DNA of 64,000 bases from contig NZ_JBEVTG010000002.1 in NCBI RefSeq assembly GCF_040513375.1, positions 1,178,001-1,242,000 of the forward strand. The letters run 5' to 3'. Below are positions 61,055 through 64,000 of the stretch, in pieces (positions within the stretch are counted from its first letter, which is position 1; the number at the start of each line of letters is the position of its first letter). The position numbers and the translations under genes were made by a program. The DNA comes from Flagellimonas_B algarum (GTDB lineage: Bacteria > Bacteroidota > Bacteroidia > Flavobacteriales > Flavobacteriaceae). The notes beneath the pieces were generated by a model that had not been told where the DNA came from, searched no databases, and saw nothing but the letters and a program-made list of their open reading frames with translations.

Positions 61055-61936
61055 ATGAAAAAATTCATAGCACGCTATCTTCCATTGGCGTATGGTAAAC
61101 TCTTCAACGTCTGGGTGTTGATCGACCCTACAGGAGCCGCCAAGAAATCGTTCGATGTTTTTTGTACGATCCGCAAGGGACGGATTCTACCCAAACAAGC
61201 CCCGTATCTCGACGCCGCGAAATTGGAGCGGATTTCGGCTGCCGGACATGAGATCCAAACCTACCATTGGCCTGGTAACGGACCAACCATACTATTGATG
61301 CACGGTTGGGAAAGCAACACTTTTCGCTGGCGCAACCTCATTCAAAAACTTCAGGAACACGACTTTTCCATATATGCCTTTGATGCCCCAGGCCATGGAT
61401 ATTCTAGTGGAAAACGGCTCCATGTTCCGCTATATGCCGAGGTCACCCGTGTGATCCTTGATCGCTACCGACCGGATCATGCCGTGGCACATTCGGTGGG
61501 AGGCATGACCATACATTACACTCATTTTTTAGACCCTGAATCGACACTAAAACGTATCGTCACTGTGGGTGCCCCCTGTGAATTCGAGCAGTTCATGGAA
61601 CACTATCAAGCCTTACTCGGTTTCAACGACCGGGTGCGTGCAGCCATGAATAAACGGTTAAAGGAGTGGTTGGGGTTTTATTTCAACGAATTCTCTTGTG
61701 CACGTTTCGTGTTGAAAAACACCAAAGAAGGCTTGTTATTCCACGATGAAGACGACCTGCAAGTTCCTGTAGGAGCATCTATAAAGGTGCATGAACATTG
61801 GAAAGGAAGCCAATTGGTCTTGACCAAAGGCCTCGGCCATTCGATGCACCAACCCGCAGTCAATGATCAAATCGTCTCTTTTTTACAAGGCAGTTTCAAG
61901 ACCCAGAACGAGACGGCACCTTTGAAAGCCATCTAG
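61055..61936 (+). CDS. Alpha/beta hydrolase
   Basis: A 293-residue hydrolase. The oxyanion region is LLMHGWESNTF, the nucleophile Ser lies in AHSVGG, the acid Asp in DEDDLQVPV and the catalytic His in GLGHSMHQ, so the triad is complete. The first 65 residues are a helical lid or anchor region (MKKFIARYLPLAYGKLFNVW). Substrate unknown; probably an esterase or lipase-like enzyme controlled by the divergent HxlR regulator. Confidence 0.86.
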   Translation: MKKFIARYLPLAYGKLFNVWVLIDPTGAAKKSFDVFCTIRKGRILPKQAPYLDAAKLERISAAGHEIQTYHWPGNGPTILLMHGWESNTFRWRNLIQKLQEHDFSIYAFDAPGHGYSSGKRLHVPLYAEVTRVILDRYRPDHAVAHSVGGMTIHYTHFLDPESTLKRIVTVGAPCEFEQFMEHYQALLGFNDRVRAAMNKRLKEWLGFYFNEFSCARFVLKNTKEGLLFHDEDDLQVPVGASIKVHEHWKGSQLVLTKGLGHSMHQPAVNDQIVSFLQGSFKTQNETAPLKAI

Positions 61937-61961
61937 GCGGTAAATTGCTTATTTTTAGGGC

Positions 61962-62384
61962 ATGAGTACAATAGCCCCGTTCCACGTTGCCATACCGGTC
62001 CACAACCTGGAGGAATGCCGGATTTTTTACCGTGAGGTCCTAGGATGTTCCGAAGGCCGTAGCAGTGATCATTGGGTCGACTTCAATTTGTTCGGCCACC
62101 AAGTGGTCATCCATTACAAACCGAAATCAGAAGAAGCGCTGCATACCAATGCTGTCGACGGCAAGGCCGTGCCGGTACCCCACTATGGGGTCGTATTGCC
62201 CTGGGAGACCTTTGAAAGTTTTGCCCAACGGTTGCAATCGAAAGGCGTCGGGTTTGTGATCGAACCCTACGTCCGTTTCGAAGGTGAAGTTGGAGAGCAG
62301 GCGACCATGTTCTTTTTGGATCCCGCCGGAAATGCACTGGAATTCAAGGCCTTCAAAGATATCGGCCAATTATTCGCTACCTAG
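61962..62384 (+). CDS. VOC-superfamily protein (glyoxalase/dioxygenase fold)
   Basis: A 140-residue protein with the paired beta-alpha-beta-beta-beta modules of the VOC fold: FHVAIPVHNLEECRIFYREVLGC, then VDFNLFGHQVVIHY, HYGVVLPWETFESFAQRL and QATMFFLDPAGNALEFKAF. Metal ligands would be His8, His63-like and Glu near 127. It follows the hydrolase by 25 bases and may be co-transcribed. It overlaps the convergent AraC gene by eight bases. Confidence 0.82.
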   Translation: MSTIAPFHVAIPVHNLEECRIFYREVLGCSEGRSSDHWVDFNLFGHQVVIHYKPKSEEALHTNAVDGKAVPVPHYGVVLPWETFESFAQRLQSKGVGFVIEPYVRFEGEVGEQATMFFLDPAGNALEFKAFKDIGQLFAT

Positions 62385-63489
62385 ATTGACCTGCTTGACG
62401 TCGCAGGTGTTGTGATGGACTCTCACCGGTCATTTTCTTGAAGACCCGATTGAAAGTCGACTTCGAATTGAACCCCGATTCGAGGGCCATCCCCAACAAA
62501 GACAAGCGATTGACCTCTTCGGTTTTCGACAGTTGCATAAAAGTGTCGATGCGATGCTTGTTCACAAAATCGATAAAGGGCATTTTCAATCCGCCATTTA
62601 TGGTATTCGAAACCACGCGGTCATTCAGACCGACCTGTTGCGAGAAGGTCTTTAAGCTTAGCTCCGGATCTAGAAAATATCGGCGCTTTTCCATGGCTTC
62701 GACTATCGACTGCAAAACCTGCTGATCGATGGGGGGTGTCATTGGTCTTCCGGGATCTATGGCCATCTTTGAGGTACCGCCTACCTGATGCTGCCGCAAG
62801 CCACCGGCAGCGAGGAACAAGACCAGGATCCCCATCGGGAATGCCGTAAAAATAGCATCCGGGAAGTAATCGAACAGGGTGCGCAAAAAGGCTTCCAAAA
62901 ACCAGAAAAAGCTCAAAATGATCATCGCAACAAAGAACTTCCGTAACCAGTCCAGGTTGATTTTCGAAATTTCCGAAAACTGGTCTTTGATCCAGGTTTG
63001 ATAGCCGCCCAGCAAACGATACGACTTGAAAAGATATATGACCAACGATAGCAAAGAGAGATTGAACTCAAGGTTGTACGTATAGGGCTCGTGGACCTCC
63101 ATCCAAAACCACCTTCGAAAGCCATAGTCACCCGTTTGTAAGACCAAATACAAAAGCAACTGCAAGAATACCGGAACGAAATGTAGCAGGTCAACACGGG
63201 AAAACGGCGGCCTTTCAAAGACCAACGAACGGGTATAAAAGTAGATGAGCGGACCGAACCCCAAAGAAAAATAAATGGGTAGAAAATAGTAGTTCGGATT
63301 CTGGCGATAGATCCCCGCCAAGGAAAAAAAAGAATCGCATAGCCATAAGGAGAATCCGAAGACCAACAATCCCAAAAACCGATTGGCTAGGGCGTTGGTC
63401 TTACTGATCAATAACAGGGAACCGGCAAAAATACCGGAGGAAATGATCATCCCCAGAAAAACCACGAAAAAATCAAAGCCGATTTGCAT
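62377..63489 (-). CDS. Membrane-anchored AraC-family regulator
   Basis: A 370-residue protein. Seven hydrophobic helices fill residues 5-240, as in the 7TM-type regulators of Bacteroidota. The C-terminal AraC domain reads FSQQVGLNDRVVSNTINGG, FIDFVNKHRIDTFMQL, SLLGMALESGFNSKSTFNRVFKKMTGESPSQHLR (recognition helices in the last 100 residues). It lies three bases after the YceI gene and is probably co-transcribed with it; its signal would come from the membrane part. Confidence 0.85.
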   Translation of the reverse strand: MQIGFDFFVVFLGMIISSGIFAGSLLLISKTNALANRFLGLLVFGFSLWLCDSFFSLAGIYRQNPNYYFLPIYFSLGFGPLIYFYTRSLVFERPPFSRVDLLHFVPVFLQLLLYLVLQTGDYGFRRWFWMEVHEPYTYNLEFNLSLLSLVIYLFKSYRLLGGYQTWIKDQFSEISKINLDWLRKFFVAMIILSFFWFLEAFLRTLFDYFPDAIFTAFPMGILVLFLAAGGLRQHQVGGTSKMAIDPGRPMTPPIDQQVLQSIVEAMEKRRYFLDPELSLKTFSQQVGLNDRVVSNTINGGLKMPFIDFVNKHRIDTFMQLSKTEEVNRLSLLGMALESGFNSKSTFNRVFKKMTGESPSQHLRRQAGQSR

Positions 63490-63492
63490 CCG

Positions 63493-64000
63493 TTAGCGCG
63501 CTGTCAATTCCAATTCAAAGATCACTTCGAAATCATTCTTTATGGCATTCGACCCCAAGTTCTTAAAAAAACTTGATGAATTATAGCGAATGCCGAAACC
63601 CGTACGGTCGACCAGTACCTTGCCCTTCAGTAGTAGCGTTTCACCAGCACCCACCAAAGTATATGGAACCTCGATGTTCTTGGTAATACCCCGCATCGTC
63701 AATCGCCCGATCAGGTTTTGGGAATTTACGGAATCTATTTCGAAACGGGCCGTTGGGTATTGTTTGACCGCAAAAAAATCATCGCTCTTCAAGTGTTTGA
63801 CCAAGGTCTTATTGTCATGGGAAATGGTTTTCATATCGAAAACCACCGAACCTTGTTTCAACACACCAGCTTCTGAAGTTTCAAAAGCACCACTTTTTAT
63901 CATGAGATCCCCTGAGAGGCTGTAGTTGCCAATTGCTCCATAACCGGTCCATTGTATCGTACTGTTTTTGGCCACTACTTCGAATTGTGCTTTTGAAACC
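63493..64000 (-). CDS. YceI-family exported lipid-binding protein, N-terminus outside the window
   Basis: The frame is open to the right edge; reading upstream of 63975 gives VSKAQFEVVAKNST, so the true start and most of the signal peptide lie beyond 64000. The visible mature domain has the YceI lipocalin-like pattern: STIQWTGYGAIGNY, GSVVFDMKTISHDNKTLVKHLKSDDFF, YPTARFEIDSV and the C-terminal FEVIFELELTA. YceI proteins bind isoprenoids or lipids in the periplasm. It is upstream of the AraC-type gene by three bases. Confidence 0.85.
   Translation of the reverse strand, partial: VSKAQFEVVAKNSTIQWTGYGAIGNYSLSGDLMIKSGAFETSEAGVLKQGSVVFDMKTISHDNKTLVKHLKSDDFFAVKQYPTARFEIDSVNSQNLIGRLTMRGITKNIEVPYTLVGAGETLLLKGKVLVDRTGFGIRYNSSSFFKNLGSNAIKNDFEVIFELELTAR

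Overview
The window looks like the chromosome of a marine-type member of the Flavobacteriaceae (Bacteroidota). The evidence is a TonB-receptor-like outer-membrane protein, several LytS/LytTR sensor-regulator pairs, Bacteroidota-style -7 promoter boxes (TAnnTTTG), frequent TTG and GTG starts, DUF1361, DUF1343 and VPS10/BNR proteins, and a tmRNA whose tag reads GESNYALAA. Genus and species cannot be settled from the sequence alone.

Left arm (1-20380), ordinary chromosome: a large TPR protein cut by the window edge, ftsE, polyphosphate glucokinase, the ribosome-associated GTPase TypA/BipA, and an outer-membrane receptor lying divergent to a LytS/LytTR pair. Three small beta-barrel-like paralogues are spread around that pair. 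kdsA (Kdo synthesis) follows with a secreted DUF3857/transglutaminase-fold protein, then a creD locus in which two transcription starts share one palindromic motif next to a winged-helix regulator gene. A DUF1361 membrane protein and a saccharopine/alanine-dehydrogenase-like enzyme complete the arm.

Centre (20386-37124), accessory DNA: the tmRNA gene ssrA has been used as an integration site. A 60-bp copy of its 3' end plus terminator occurs at 20761-20820 and again at 37063-37122. The intervening 16 kb is visibly AT-richer and carries (a) an AbiE-like antitoxin/nucleotidyltransferase toxin pair under two TATCGC palindromes; (b) a tightly packed four-gene operon on the minus strand (GHKL ATPase, a 1305-residue phosphoribosyltransferase-like plus GHKL protein, a receiver-domain protein, and a three-helix membrane protein with a coiled coil), the best candidate here for an undescribed signalling or immunity system; and (c) a second minus-strand cluster of secreted proteins: an M15-fold peptidase, a large outer-membrane-type protein, a trypsin-like protease and an HExxHxxGxxH metalloprotease. 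A repeated end sequence at 22671-22749 and 36991-37068 suggests two islands stacked in tandem. No integrase is visible.

Right arm (37125-64000), chromosome again: DUF2188, a TPR histidine kinase with a LuxR-type regulator, a DnaQ-exonuclease/GIY-YIG fusion, a second LytS/LytTR pair with two tiny membrane-peptide genes behind it, aldose epimerase, a cystathionine-beta-synthase-like enzyme, an FtsX-type permease divergent from a NamZ-type muramidase lipoprotein, a sterol-desaturase-family protein, YkgJ, a methyltransferase, a lipoprotein metalloprotease, a 10-BNR VPS10 protein, queE, an exported RidA, a HerA-like ATPase, an HxlR regulator divergent from an alpha/beta hydrolase, a VOC protein, a membrane AraC regulator and a YceI protein cut by the right edge.
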